The notes under the pieces: model-generated
Told to the model about the DNA's origin: nothing
Databases searched by the model: none
What the model saw: only the letters and a program-made list of their open reading frames with translations
NCBI RefSeq assembly: GCF_000149955.1
Contig: NC_030987.1
Span: 4,916,485 to 4,980,484 of the forward strand
Reading direction: 5' to 3'
DNA from: Fusarium oxysporum f. sp. lycopersici 4287
Lineage: Eukaryota; Ascomycota; Sordariomycetes; Hypocreales; Nectriaceae
DNA: 64,000 nucleotides
Program-made: the position numbers and the translations under genes
Part shown: piece by piece, positions 1 to 10,173 of the stretch
Layout: each line of letters begins with the position of its first letter
Position numbering within the stretch: the stretch's first letter is position 1

Positions 1-196
1 ATATAACTTTTTAACGCTGTAGTTATCATTCCTATAGAAGTAATATATGAGGCTATAGTAGTTAACTATATTACACTATATTTTTTAGCTATCTTAGAGT
101 TAATTGACCTTTTACGAAAAGTTTAAAAAAGGGCTTTTAAGGTGAGAAATGTAGTGGCTCACTCGCTTGTCTGGCTCACTCGCTTATCATATACGT
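1..196. mobile_element. MITE (Fot-like TIR family), cut by window edge
   Basis: This is one end of a non-autonomous element; the rest lies outside the window. The terminal inverted repeat ends in ACGT at 193-196, followed by TA at 197-198 (target-site TA). It reads, from the outside in, as the frame ACGT..TGATAAG followed by two copies of CGAGTGAGCCA, 17 bp apart. The inner part matches the reverse complement of the MITE at 19598-20038, including the stretch around TTTACGAAAAGTTT, so the two are the same family in opposite orientation. Confidence 0.8.
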
Positions 197-198
197 TA

Positions 199-1331
199 AT
201 CATAGATGAGTTATTACATAATATTAGCCTGGAACAATGAATATGCAAGCCTCCTAGAATGAGACGTGTAGCTATGCAAGGATATGCTAAACGTTAGAAG
301 CCTAAAATATTAATATACAATTTACATTCTGCTTGTCCTAAATAATTGTCTAACGTGGAATATTTCTGCAGATAACTTCCGGAGGGGAAGTTAGACTTGA
401 AATAGTGTTTATAATAGTTACATATGTTAAGAAATCATATAACTAAGCCTAGTTTGCTCCTCTTCAGAATTCTGGTCTTGACTAATAAAGGCCCTTTCGA
501 CTCGCCTTGCGTCTAAACGCAGGATTCTGTAAATTCTCGAGACAACAGAAATGGGTGCCAGGAGATCGTCTTCTCAAGCGCCTCTAAACCTAGACGATTT
601 GATAAACTGCAGCTAACGACCTGCAATTTGCCAAACAAACCAACTACGTCGATGATGTAATAGTTTTGTTTAGAATGTTCCCGATAACATTACCCTTTGT
701 GCAGGATTTCCAGGTGGTTTCCTGAAACCCGAGAACGAGAAAGCGGTCAGTACAGGCACATCCAATCAGACAGGGTATTTATACTAAACATACAAGAGTT
801 AGCTGAACATTTCCAAAGCCTTGGTTGCTTTTATTCAGCAGAGAATGTCACCAGCTACCCGGCTTAAATGCTCCGAGTGGGTCTATACCCGTGGAATCAT
901 TGGTTCTGCGATATGGTGATGGTGGGTCACCTGGCCAATTAGTTTGCGCATATTCTTAGTCCAGCAATTCGAACGGTCTGGATTCTGTAAGTCGAGGGAC
1001 CCTAAAGTCTAGACCTCGAGACCATTTTTCCACAATTTAGAAACAATGGCATTAAAAGCCATGCCAACCAATACCAGTCGCTTAATCAATAAAATCGATT
1101 GATGACATTTCGGAAGCCGCTGTTTTTCGGACGACGTGTGGTATACTCAGGCCATGCTCACACCCACACCTTTGATCCGGTCAGATGAGTCAAATCCTAC
1201 CCTAAGCGCGGCTCCTTCGACGGCGAGTGCCGAGGTTATGCACAGCCATGAAGATGGAAGCTGCTAACATATAAATATAGCAGTAGAGCTGCTTATGGAC
1301 CTCCGTTTATCTAAATCAATTGATTTACAGT
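199..1331. other. no gene seen
   Basis: About 1.1 kb without a convincing reading frame on either strand. An AT-rich stretch with ATATAAATATAG at 1269-1280 lies about 50 bp before the next start codon and could be a core promoter. Nothing else could be supported. Confidence 0.5.
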
Positions 1332-1982
1332 ATGACCCAACAAAGACATGTTTCGTCAACCTCGGAGTTTACGGATAACCATGAGACAAAAGAAAACCAA
1401 ATACCAACAGCCAAAACGAGTTCGCACAGCTTAACAAAAAGATTTAAGGCCGATAACAAAACATTAAATACCGCAGCTACTAGTTGTAGCTATAATGTTC
1501 ATTCCGAGCCATCTGAGCATTTAAACACGATTCATGGAGTTACAGCACATACTAGTGGTTCGTGTTCAAACTGTGGCAAAAGAAAACGCAAGAAAAGAAA
1601 CAGTATGGTCTTACCTAACACGCCATTCTTTCCACAAAATCTGGCCTCTCAAGAAACGCAAACACAAACTTCGAGGCACCTGGAAAAGCTCAACAGGGAT
1701 GGAGAAAAGACACAAATACCCGTTGCCCTGCACTTAACTAATGGAAGTTTTATTTATGGAGGAGCAAAACACCAGGCTGCTATTGAGCAATGGTCTATAG
1801 GAGATGAACCTTTTAACACAGTTCGTGGGGATTTGGCTCGGCTGGGGATGGAATTACAAGAGAACGCTCGGCAACAGATTCGCATTATCCGTGAAGGTCC
1901 GGATGCTACTGATATCATTAGTGATACAGATGGAGCTGCAGTTGAGGGACGAATAATATTCACCACAAAAGCTCCATGCTAA
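1332..1982 (+). CDS. hypothetical protein, 216 aa
   Basis: A single open frame from the first ATG at 1332 to TAA at 1980-1982. I do not recognise the family. The first half is Ser/Thr/Asn-rich and polar with a basic patch (CGKRKRKKRN, about residues 83-92) that could be a nuclear signal; the second half (about residues 115-210) looks folded, with a mixed hydrophobic pattern and the conserved-looking segment SIGDEPFNTVRGDLARLG. No signal peptide, membrane segment or intron signal is evident. The TATA-like stretch at 1269 supports transcription from this strand. It is followed by a decayed gene on the other strand. A real gene is likelier than chance because the frame is long and lacks RIP-type stops, but the function is unknown. 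Confidence 0.45.
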   Translation: MTQQRHVSSTSEFTDNHETKENQIPTAKTSSHSLTKRFKADNKTLNTAATSCSYNVHSEPSEHLNTIHGVTAHTSGSCSNCGKRKRKKRNSMVLPNTPFFPQNLASQETQTQTSRHLEKLNRDGEKTQIPVALHLTNGSFIYGGAKHQAAIEQWSIGDEPFNTVRGDLARLGMELQENARQQIRIIREGPDATDIISDTDGAAVEGRIIFTTKAPC

Positions 1983-2009
1983 TTGTACCAGATTTCTATG
2001 AATCTAAAA

Positions 2010-2630
2010 CTAGACAATCGGTTGCTTAGTCCTCATCCTAACCGCGATGAAATGTGTGATTCGTGTTATGTTGCAAGTTAAAGTGGCACTTTGTTTACTG
2101 CAACAGGTTATCCACATCAAAATCCTAACAATGAGGAACATCGGCATCCCAGATGTTGCAACTGTCATGGGTATCACTAAAAGCGCCATAGCAGCTTCTC
2201 CAGTTGGAGAATACTTCCAGATCCTTTGTGGTTCTTTGCACTTGTGTATCCTAGAAGCTGACCGTGAGAGGGAAAGCAAGTTTGTTGCTGGAATTTCATA
2301 GTTTTGACGGTGACATGCTTCTTGCGTTCAGTTCAAGAACAGCTTCTCAGGGTAAAGTGGATGCAATTGCAAGTCAAACCGTCCTGCTTACCATCTGCCA
2401 TACCTTCCTCCCAGAATTTGTCAGGCTTACCTTCCGGCCCATTATCGTCAATGGAATTTTTCTACCAGGCGATTGCTCCACTCCCTTTCCAGGCTTTGCG
2501 AATAGTGTCGATATTCTTGGAGTTCAAGTCATAACTGTAAATCTTGTTAAGGTCTTGGTTGTTGCCTATGCCTTTTTGCGAAACTTAATGTCTCCATTCT
2601 TGTCAACCATGATGCTCCGGTAACCATGAC
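2010..2630 (-). pseudogene. relic of a secreted-type protein gene (possible chitinase C-terminal region)
   Basis: The minus strand between about 2630 and 2330 reads as protein in one frame apart from frame changes and in-frame stops: segments SIMVDKNGDIKFRKK, NNQDLNKIYSYDLNSKNID and FWEEGMADGKQDGLTCN follow each other, with a TAG after IAW and a stop after the Cys-rich part. The style resembles the long C-terminal region of fungal subgroup-C class V chitinases, but this is recall, not a search. Several stops and frameshifts make it a dead gene. Downstream (2010-2300) the frames are scrambled further. Confidence 0.35.
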
Positions 2631-2640
2631 CAAGCGAGAG

Positions 2641-3951
2641 TCAGACTCACCAAACTAGCTACCAGCAGAATATCAAAGACCATAGGACGTCGACACCTGT
2701 ACAGTAGAATCAGGAGCAAATTCCCCTAAAATAAGCGCAAAAAGGTAGTTAAAGCTTGAAGCAAGCATACTGATACTTTTATAGCCTTTATGGTTTCTAT
2801 TAGCAATTAAATTTTAGTTTCTTAAGTTACTATCCTCATTACTACTGTTATAAGTTATACTAAAATTACTATTTGCTTGGTTAATATCGTAATAGCCTGT
2901 AGCTTTTTTGCATCTACATTATACTTAGGTAGTCTTATATTATATTTAGACTGCTTATATGGCTATAGTACCTCGAAGCTTATTAGAGGAATTGTAATAG
3001 TTGCCAGATATATTATACTGGTTTTATATTTATTGTCTAATTATCTTTAGCTTAAGATATAAATATATATATGAGAATTGCTACACGGGCATGACGTTTT
3101 GGCTACACTGGCATGACTCTTACACGGGCATGACTTTTGTGGCATCTGATTCGCTAGATTTCTGTCGACTCATAGGTACATCCTCGCAAAGGTGGTGAAG
3201 CCAGCTTCACTAGCAAGATCTCCCTTTCAGTGTAGAAGCAATTAGGTCGGGCCAACCCCCTTCAGCAGATCTTGGTCTTGCGCAGGTGTCAGAATAAGGT
3301 CTGGTTTTCCATACAGAACAAAGCGAACTCTATTACGCAGGAGACCGCACCGTTTTCGTTCGTAAAGTGATGTGACTCGGTGTCTTCGGTTATGATAGAA
3401 GCTTTTCGATTAGAGATCACAAACTACCAGGTTTCATTATTTCTACTGTCTTCTGGTGTTGGGTTAAACTCGACTATGTTCAAACTAAAATACGCCTTGA
3501 ACCGCATATCCGCACAGCTATTTTACAGTTCTATATCCTCAATTGCTTAGAGCCAACTCTTCTCGCGCTCAGCAATGCGGTATTATTCGAGCAGGGCCAC
3601 TCACCTAAACCTGTCAGTATATAATTTGAAGAGGGGTATCGATTCTTGCGTTATTGGCGCTCTATCGCAATCAAGGCTAGTAGGGGAGATCTTGCTAACA
3701 TGCACCTTTGGGAAAGTGCGATCAGAATGAAGAATAAGTGGGGGGTCAAGATGGTTTTGCCCATATTTGGAAGAACCTCGCTACGTGCGCGGGTCAGATT
3801 CTGTGTAATTCAACACATTACATTCAGCCCTTATTACAGTAGAGGATATTGGAGGAACTGAGCATGGCCTTAGTAACATAAACAGGGCTCATTTGCAGCT
3901 ACCGAATGCAGGCATAATACTGATAAACAGTTTTCCCTGCTACCTTTGTAC
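2641..3951. other. intergenic, AT-rich, one repeat copy
   Basis: No convincing gene. The part 2740-3080 is very AT-rich and RIP-like. A triplicated ACACGGGCATGAC / ACACTGGCATGAC motif sits at about 3084-3135. At 3783-3850 there is a copy of the cgtgcacgg..GTAATT..ATTAC..TACAGTAG repeat also found at 6836 and at the window's end. Confidence 0.45.
3783..3850. repeat. GTAATT/AATTAC palindrome repeat, copy 1
   Basis: The copy reads acgtgcgcgggtcagattct, then gtaattcaacacattac, then a TACAGTAG tail. It is closely similar to 6836-6905. The core is an imperfect GTAATT-n5-AATTAC palindrome. Confidence 0.6.
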
Positions 3952-6570
3952 TTAGGTAGGACATTTATCAACATCTAACTCCGCTATTACATACTCCCGT
4001 ATCACCATTACTACCTTGCCAAGCACTCCCTGACTCTGCCCCGACTTGGACGCCATCTCCTTAGCCGCTACGGCAAATACGAGGCCCGCGATATCGGCGA
4101 CATCGGTCGTGACATACGGCATAAGAGGTAGGCCAATATCGTCTGCCTGTGCTCGCACCTTCTCGAGTAGCCCTCGCGCCATTTTATGCATGGCGAAGTA
4201 ATCAAAAACAAGGTCGGGCATTTCGGTCTGGATGGCGTGGGCGACATAGTGCACGAGCTGCGGTGCGGTGAGAGTTAGGTGTGCTGGCGCTGCCTTGGCT
4301 TTGGCCTTGATCTTCCTATCTGCTGCAGCTCCAGCCTGGGACTCAGTTTTAGCGACCCTGTCCTTCTTCGCTTGTTCCTCCTGCTGTATTTTGAACCATC
4401 CACTCGTCTCCAAGATCTGCTGCATCACTTCGGCATTCCAGGCCCTCCTTGTCGGTTCTGCTATCGCGCGCTTTTCCATCCGAGCTGCACAGCACAGCGA
4501 CACGGGCGCCCCGAACTTAAGTTCGCGGATGCCGGCGCGCGACCTCTGCAGGAGCACCTTGCCATGCTTGCCCTTGCGCCGGTTCGCGGCTGCGAGCCAA
4601 TTGGCCGGCGATACGCCGCGGCTCATGCAGTAGTTCTTGAAGTGGGCCTGTAGCGATGCCGGCGGCTCCGTGCCGACGAAGAAGGCCTGGAGTCCTTGCA
4701 TCGCGACGAGACGGTCGAGGTCTGGCCATTCCGGCACTGGCACCAAGTGCTCTTCTTCTTCTTCTTCTTCTTCTTCCTCCTGTTGTTGTTGTTGCTGCTG
4801 ACGCACCGCCGTGTACAGTTGCACGGCATGCAGCACGGCGCCAGGCTTGGCGGCGTACCTGACGCCGGTCTGGTGGAGCAGCACACGTGCGTAGTGAATC
4901 CACAGGCCACAGAAGAGCGGGTTATGTAGGAGAAAGGACGAAGACCGGCTTGCCCTGTCATTATGACTGCTGCGGTTGAGAGCCATCCGGGAGGCCGTAA
5001 ATATATCCACGCCGTTTAGCTTGACCGTGACCATCTTGCGCATATCCTCTAAATCTTTCATCGCATCGTTTTGATGATGGTCTGCTAGGTTTGCACGATC
5101 GAGCAGATCGGCAGTGATCTCGTTGAAACGATGAAACTCAGCCAGGACCTTCGTGATGTTGGGCCCGAAGGAGCGTAGCGTGTCAAGGTAGTTCTGCACC
5201 GCGAAGCACAGCCAGACCGGGATCTCCTGCGTCTCGAACATGTATTTGACGCCGCGCGCGAACTCATCGAGCACAGGGATGCCTTCGATTTCGAACAGCA
5301 AGGTGATATCGGGTACTACTTCCAGAAGCGCCGCCTTGTCCTGCGCCCACCGCTGACGGTTATCCGTAGTCTCTAGATGCACTCTCTGCGCGTCATACCA
5401 CCCGAACTTACCGGTGTAGCAAGGCATTTGTCGTGCACTGTGCGGCGCGGCCGTCCGAATCGCTTCGAGCAAGCTAGCAGCATTATACAGAAACGTGGCG
5501 CCTATATCATAGCATGCGAAGTTCATATCGTCAGAAAACCGCTCCTTCTGGAAGGGATCGAGACCTAGGTATTGACAGACTGCGCCGAAATACTTCGGCA
5601 GCAACGCCAACGCGCCACCGTGCTTCTTCAGTAGCGGCGCCATCTCCTCTTCGATGCTGCGCGCGAGCTCGATAGCCAAATTCGCACCAATTGCAGCGGC
5701 AGCCAAGTCGATCTTCCCGCTGTGATATTCATTCCACAAGTTGCTAACCTCGTTGCGAAGTTTGATGAGGTCCTTGAGCAGCGCTGTGAAGGCGAATATG
5801 CACTCAGCCTCCGACTCGTCATTTTCAATTGTGTACCCGAGATCAATAGGTGAAGATGGAGCAGGAAGCACCACATCGGGCGAGTCCGAAAAGGTCTCGG
5901 ATGGCTCATAAACTTGCAACACCTGAAATAGACTGAAGTCTCGGATCTTAGCTTCCACCACTGAGTTGTCGTGGATGGCATTCGTAGCGCCTTTCTCAGG
6001 CGTCATATTAAATGCAACGCCGCTGCCGCCTTCAACTTTGAATAAGACATAGCGAACCTTCTCCAACACGCTGACGAAATATGCATGCGCTGTATTTGCC
6101 CGCACGCTGTGATGTTTTTTGGTCTCGCTAAGGTGCATTGAGAACATCTTCCGGACACGGATCGCTCGCTCCAGGGCCGTGCGAAAGAACAACGGGATCC
6201 CAGCCCCATTATTGGCTTTTATTGCGGTCGTTGTTGTCAACTTGCGGGCGATGAACTCGGCCAGCGGCACGAAGTCTCGAATGGCAAGCACATACTTTGG
6301 CTTCGGCGGTGGATCAGGTGCATCCTTTTCGTCTATGCCTGAAGGTGCGACATGCTGTTTTTGCTGCTGCTTAGCCTCCTTGCGCGCCTTGCCCTTCAGG
6401 CGGCCGGATGAGGGGGCAGCACTCTTGTTGGCTGCCGCCCCTGCGGTAGGGGGTGCTGCGAGCGAGGTCGTGTATCCATGTTTCTTGGCAGTTGAGGCTA
6501 GCCATGAAGCGACGATGTCCGTGTCGCGTTTGTATTGCTGGTATATTGAGAGAAAGCTAGTGGGTGGCAT
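3952..6570 (-). CDS. DUF6604 domain-containing protein, 872 aa
   Basis: A single uninterrupted 2.6-kb exon. The first 30 residues (LSIYQQYKRDTDIVASWLAS, residues 7-26) are the signature opening of the fungal DUF6604 domain, which normally covers about the first 250-300 residues; what it does is unknown. A Lys/Gln-rich linker (KGKARKEAKQQQKQ, about 59-72) interrupts the domain's front. Around residue 590-610 a run of seven Gln is followed by ten Glu, from a (CAG/CAA)n-(GAA/GAG)n microsatellite at about 4748-4800. A second Ala/Lys-rich stretch precedes the C-terminal 140 residues. The gene is GC-rich compared with its surroundings and shows no RIP stops, so it looks functional. The start at 6568-6570 is the first ATG and leaves the domain complete. 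Upstream lies a 150-bp sequence shared with the gene at 60144-61689. Confidence 0.85.
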   Translation of the reverse strand: MPPTSFLSIYQQYKRDTDIVASWLASTAKKHGYTTSLAAPPTAGAAANKSAAPSSGRLKGKARKEAKQQQKQHVAPSGIDEKDAPDPPPKPKYVLAIRDFVPLAEFIARKLTTTTAIKANNGAGIPLFFRTALERAIRVRKMFSMHLSETKKHHSVRANTAHAYFVSVLEKVRYVLFKVEGGSGVAFNMTPEKGATNAIHDNSVVEAKIRDFSLFQVLQVYEPSETFSDSPDVVLPAPSSPIDLGYTIENDESEAECIFAFTALLKDLIKLRNEVSNLWNEYHSGKIDLAAAAIGANLAIELARSIEEEMAPLLKKHGGALALLPKYFGAVCQYLGLDPFQKERFSDDMNFACYDIGATFLYNAASLLEAIRTAAPHSARQMPCYTGKFGWYDAQRVHLETTDNRQRWAQDKAALLEVVPDITLLFEIEGIPVLDEFARGVKYMFETQEIPVWLCFAVQNYLDTLRSFGPNITKVLAEFHRFNEITADLLDRANLADHHQNDAMKDLEDMRKMVTVKLNGVDIFTASRMALNRSSHNDRASRSSSFLLHNPLFCGLWIHYARVLLHQTGVRYAAKPGAVLHAVQLYTAVRQQQQQQQEEEEEEEEEEHLVPVPEWPDLDRLVAMQGLQAFFVGTEPPASLQAHFKNYCMSRGVSPANWLAAANRRKGKHGKVLLQRSRAGIRELKFGAPVSLCCAARMEKRAIAEPTRRAWNAEVMQQILETSGWFKIQQEEQAKKDRVAKTESQAGAAADRKIKAKAKAAPAHLTLTAPQLVHYVAHAIQTEMPDLVFDYFAMHKMARGLLEKVRAQADDIGLPLMPYVTTDVADIAGLVFAVAAKEMASKSGQSQGVLGKVVMVIREYVIAELDVDKCPT

Positions 6571-6624
6571 TTTGAAAAGTTATCCAATTCCGAAATGCAA
6601 TGGATTTTAGTCTGCCCCCTCGAG

Positions 6625-6810
6625 CGTGCACGGACGAAAATGATGTATTATGTTGAACAGGTGCTGGGGCCTCACGTGCAAGCAGGGATACTTTAAGATT
6701 ACAGCCGAAATGGTAAAACCTCTAAGGGGCAGATTTCAACAGAACACAACATGAATACACCAATTCACATCAATGAACCGAATACACGTAATGTCTGACA
6801 TATTACGACG
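6625..6810 (-). promoter_or_regulatory. upstream region of DUF6604 gene, shared with 61731-61895
   Basis: Starting about 80 bp before the DUF6604 start codon, this stretch is clearly related to 61731-61895, which lies in the same position and orientation before an unrelated minus-strand gene. Shared words include CTCACGTGCAA, CAGGGAT, TTTAAGATT, GAATACACCAAT, ACCGAATA and ACGTAATG. CACGTG is a perfect E-box-type palindrome present in both. Either a duplicated promoter or the remains of one repeat family that happens to carry promoter elements. Confidence 0.55.
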
Positions 6811-6835
6811 CATTTTATGGGAAATTGGAAGGACG

Positions 6836-6905
6836 TCAAGCGTGCACGGGCCAGATTCTGCGTAATTCGACAAATTACATTGAGCTCTTGCTACAGTAGT
6901 AGTAG
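6836..6905. repeat. GTAATT/AATTAC palindrome repeat, copy 2
   Basis: Reads agcgtgcacgggccagattc, then gtaattcgacaaattac, then CTACAGTAGTAG. A related half-copy (gcgtgcacggacgaaaatga) lies at 6624-6643. Compare 3783-3850 and 63885-64000. Confidence 0.6.
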
Positions 6906-6959
6906 CCTCGTCCACCATTGTGGCCAACTCTAATTTGAGCACATTTTTAATCGTTTATT

Positions 6960-8031
6960 ATGCCTTCTAAGCTTTCATCAGCGCGCAAACGCAGTAGGCC
7001 GTCTCTCAACCGCCGCAAAGAGGTTGAGATTCAAGACGACGAGCCATCCGATGATTCAATCCGCGTAAACCAAAAGTCAGAGCCGGCTCAAGTGAATGGA
7101 CAATATGAAGCCCGTCTTTCAACATCAAAATCCAACTCCAAGGCAGCAGAACCAAACACTCGCCTTCGGCGGAGCCATCAGCTGCCTTCCCGATTAGTTC
7201 ATGATACACCTCAGAGCACCATTCGCCACTTTGGGGGATCAGAGGAGCATACGACAGCGTCTTTTGCCGAATCCCGTATGGCTCCTTTAGTGAAGCGGCA
7301 AAAGACTGATGACGTCCAGTCCCGACTATCTCAAACGTCTGGATTATTAGATTGGAACGCACTTCTAGTAAGAAGGGATCTCCCAACCAAGTTTATTCTG
7401 CCATAACCTAACTACTCTACAGCCCTCTGGAAATGAGTTCAAAGAAAGCTTGAAGGCTGCCTCGACTGCCTTGGCGCCATCCACCAAGAGCTTCGAGCAG
7501 CTTTTAACATCTATCAACGATGAACACAGCAGACTTACCGCCGTTAAGGGCAGTCTCTCTTCCCAAAGGGACGACCTAGCCAAGGACCAGAGAAAGGCTG
7601 AGGACGCTCTCCAGGATGTTGAGACATCAACAGCCACCGAGAATCAAATGCTCAGAGACCTCGAAGATGTCTACAACAAATATCCAGAAGACAAGGAGCT
7701 TCTCATATTCCTTAAAAAGCGAAAGAAAACGAGCGATAAACATCAAGAGGTATATACTATCCTCAAACGCCAACTCGATAATAGCTCAGACAGACTTTCC
7801 AAAACCGAAAACGAGCTTGCGCTGGTCACTGGGAGGCTGAGTCAGCTCGAGGCTGAAAGGGCTGAGGTCATGAAGGAGAAGGAGGGAGTTGATAAGGCGG
7901 CAAAACAATTGGTGGTTATGTCTCGGTTCTTGGAACCTGGTTGGCAAGCTACTCTAGACATGCTTGAGCAGGTTTCGGGGATGATGCTCTGCGAACTGCT
8001 CTCTTTGTGGGGTTTTCATTGTTGTAAGTAA
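6960..8031 (+). CDS. coiled-coil protein, 338 aa, two exons
   Basis: Exon 1 is 6960-7367 (136 codons), intron 7368-7422 (GTAAGA..CTACAG with a CTAAC branch point), exon 2 is 7423-8031; both are in the same phase. Residues 1-130 are basic, Ser/Pro-rich and probably disordered (ARKRSRPSLNRRK, residues 8-20, looks like a nuclear signal). Residues 145-310 are a long Lys/Glu/Leu-rich helix with heptad spacing, a typical coiled coil, ending in a short hydrophobic region (SRFLEPGWQATLDMLEQVSG). I do not recognise the family; nuclear structural or adaptor proteins look like this. A perfect donor GTAAGT lies at 8021-8026 just before the stop, so a further exon and a longer C-terminus are possible. Confidence 0.7.
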
Positions 8032-10173
8032 TGCTTGAAGTTGTAATATTAGGGATGTATGCTTTATCAAGCTGGTGTTGGCGTGGATGGGATACCCCTA
8101 GTAGTTAATAATAATATTAATTGTATTAGAGTTGATGTTTCTGCTACACTTTATATAGGGTAGAGTTGATTTAATGAGCATGTTTATAGAGGAAGACTTT
8201 AGGTCAAGTTCATTTAGGAAAATGTTATTAGTTACTTCTTTACGCTCCTAAAACTAGGTATAACAGATAGTAGGCGTTTATAAACGAATGTTCTCTATAG
8301 TTTTCTCACCACATTAGGGGTTGCTCTAGCATAAATAATAACCCAATAAAGTGTAAACGCAGGGGCCATGATTTCGTGTATTAGGACCTGATACTGGGGG
8401 TAATTGTTACAGTAGAATCGTCTGCGAATGATACCTAGGGTGGATAAGCTATGAAAGCTAAAGTACGCGTTCACTCGCGTATGTGACGCGCCGATTATCA
8501 ATCGAAATGGGACAAATCAGTCGCTATGGATTAAATGGGAATAAATCGGAGATAGTCAAGCACCTGAGAAGTAGACAGGGATATGCGACAATTAGGGGTA
8601 CACGACAATTAGGAATAGAAGAGTAGGGCGGGTGAACTCTCTCTTGCATTCCGAGATAGAGCATTTGAACGCATCTAGGGTGGGCAGGAACTGCCGATGG
8701 TAGACCCTGACGTGCCGGAGCATGGGCTTCTTGTCCCCAAATATCTGTCCACATCCTGCTATATAAAGGGTCCGGGGCTTATGCATTGTGCGAATATGAA
8801 TGCTGCGGAACTCATTAACCAACTAACCAATACTTCGACTGTCGGTAATCGAGAGATAGGCGCTTACCTCAGCTTTTTGCTTGTCAAAAAAGTCCGAGAG
8901 CACGCGGGCTAGGAACAACAATACTCCCCATTGGGCCCCCTGGCATGCCTTATACGTTTGCTCGGACTGACTGCGTGGGTCGGCAAATGCTGTTCTAGAG
9001 TTTAAGTAGACTCTATGTCACACCTGGATAGTCCAAAGGCGTTGATAACATGTCTGGGACTCTTTGCTTTGACTTCAGCGGGGACATTTTCGCAATCCTT
9101 CGTAAGCATCCTCCATTCATCGTCTTCCTGACTGTTAGCATGCGAGCCACGAGAAGACTATACCTTCAAGCAACTAGAAGGGTTGGCGGTGATAGTGCCG
9201 GTGGAAGCCGTAGCGTGTACGAGAGCCGGGTTGACTGTATGGCCTAGGGAGATCGAGTTGACAGTGATAAGGTCCCCATATTGTGGTATCCCAGGTGCCT
9301 CGGTTATAATCCCTCCGGTGTTGTTTAGGAGAGTTGGGTTCAAGGCATGCGGCTTAAAAGCCGTTTCTGGTACTAGCTCCATAATTGAGGGGTGTCTGGG
9401 AACTTATCAGCTAATGTATATGTTTCAAAGCAGCAAAAAGCGATGCCTTTTCTACATTTCAGAGTTGCCGTGTGTACCTAGTTGTAAGCTCAGTGTTTAA
9501 GCGCAAGCGACGACCTTAAAAACGCAAGACGCGCCCTTTGGACTTTTTGGTTAAAAGTAATCCGGACCAGCAGTGCGGGGGTATGTGAAGATAGTTATAC
9601 TTCCAGGGTCAGGGTGTCACTGCGGGGGGAAGGGTATGTAAGCCACCACTCGAATGACGCAACTGTGTCCCGGCGGCGCGGCTTAGCTTCCCGAATTAGC
9701 TTTTTAGTGAGCATTTGTTGTTAAGATTTCTCCTGGAGGATTTCTGTATCTTATTAGCTTCTTGTGGTAAATACGCTCGACGTTTACTACTCGAGTGGAT
9801 ATAGGAGTTCATACTAACCTGGTATCCGAAGCTGGTGTTAGCAAGTCGGGGCTTTCCGGTGGGCTTCAATAGCTCCTGGTTAATCAGACGAGGAATACCG
9901 ATGCGATGGCAAAAACCTTTTTCGGCCAAAGCCGACCTTAGTTCCCCGGCCATATTACTCAGGATTGTGTCATAGGTCATCATCGATGATGATGCCAGCC
10001 TAGTACGAAGGATTAAAGAGTTAGACTTAATTATTCATTTGCCTTAGGAACCCTGGCAGAAAACTGCTTAACTATCTTTACTCCAGGCGTTTAATCACCA
10101 TAGCTCGGCTAATACTACATCAAGCTACCAGGCAGGAGTTCTCCCATAATAGCATCATCACGCATCATCAAGA
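8032..10173. other. gene-poor stretch
   Basis: About 2.1 kb with only short frames. 8040-8340 is AT-rich. A small C2H2-finger fragment lies at 8592-8822 (listed separately). A minus-strand frame at 9158-9382 is Thr/Ile/Pro-rich but unsupported. Nothing else was found. Confidence 0.45.
8592..8822 (-). pseudogene. C2H2 zinc-finger gene fragment
   Basis: A 76-codon minus-strand frame holds one zinc-finger-like unit, CGQIFGDKKPMLRHVRVYH, followed after 18 residues by the start of another, CSISECKREFTRP. The second finger lacks its two His. There is no matching upstream or downstream exon, so this looks like a remnant rather than a gene. Confidence 0.35.

Noticed and set aside
4268..4653. Long plus-strand frames opposite the DUF6604 gene
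   Set aside because: Shadows of the GC-rich minus-strand gene; low-complexity runs (poly-Phe, poly-Leu) come from the Gln/Glu repeat.
8021..8110. A third exon of the coiled-coil gene after the GTAAGT donor
   Set aside because: No acceptor with a branch point at a sensible distance led to a clear open frame.
9158..9382. Secreted Thr/Ile-rich protein on the minus strand
   Set aside because: No start context, no splice signals and no recognisable motif.
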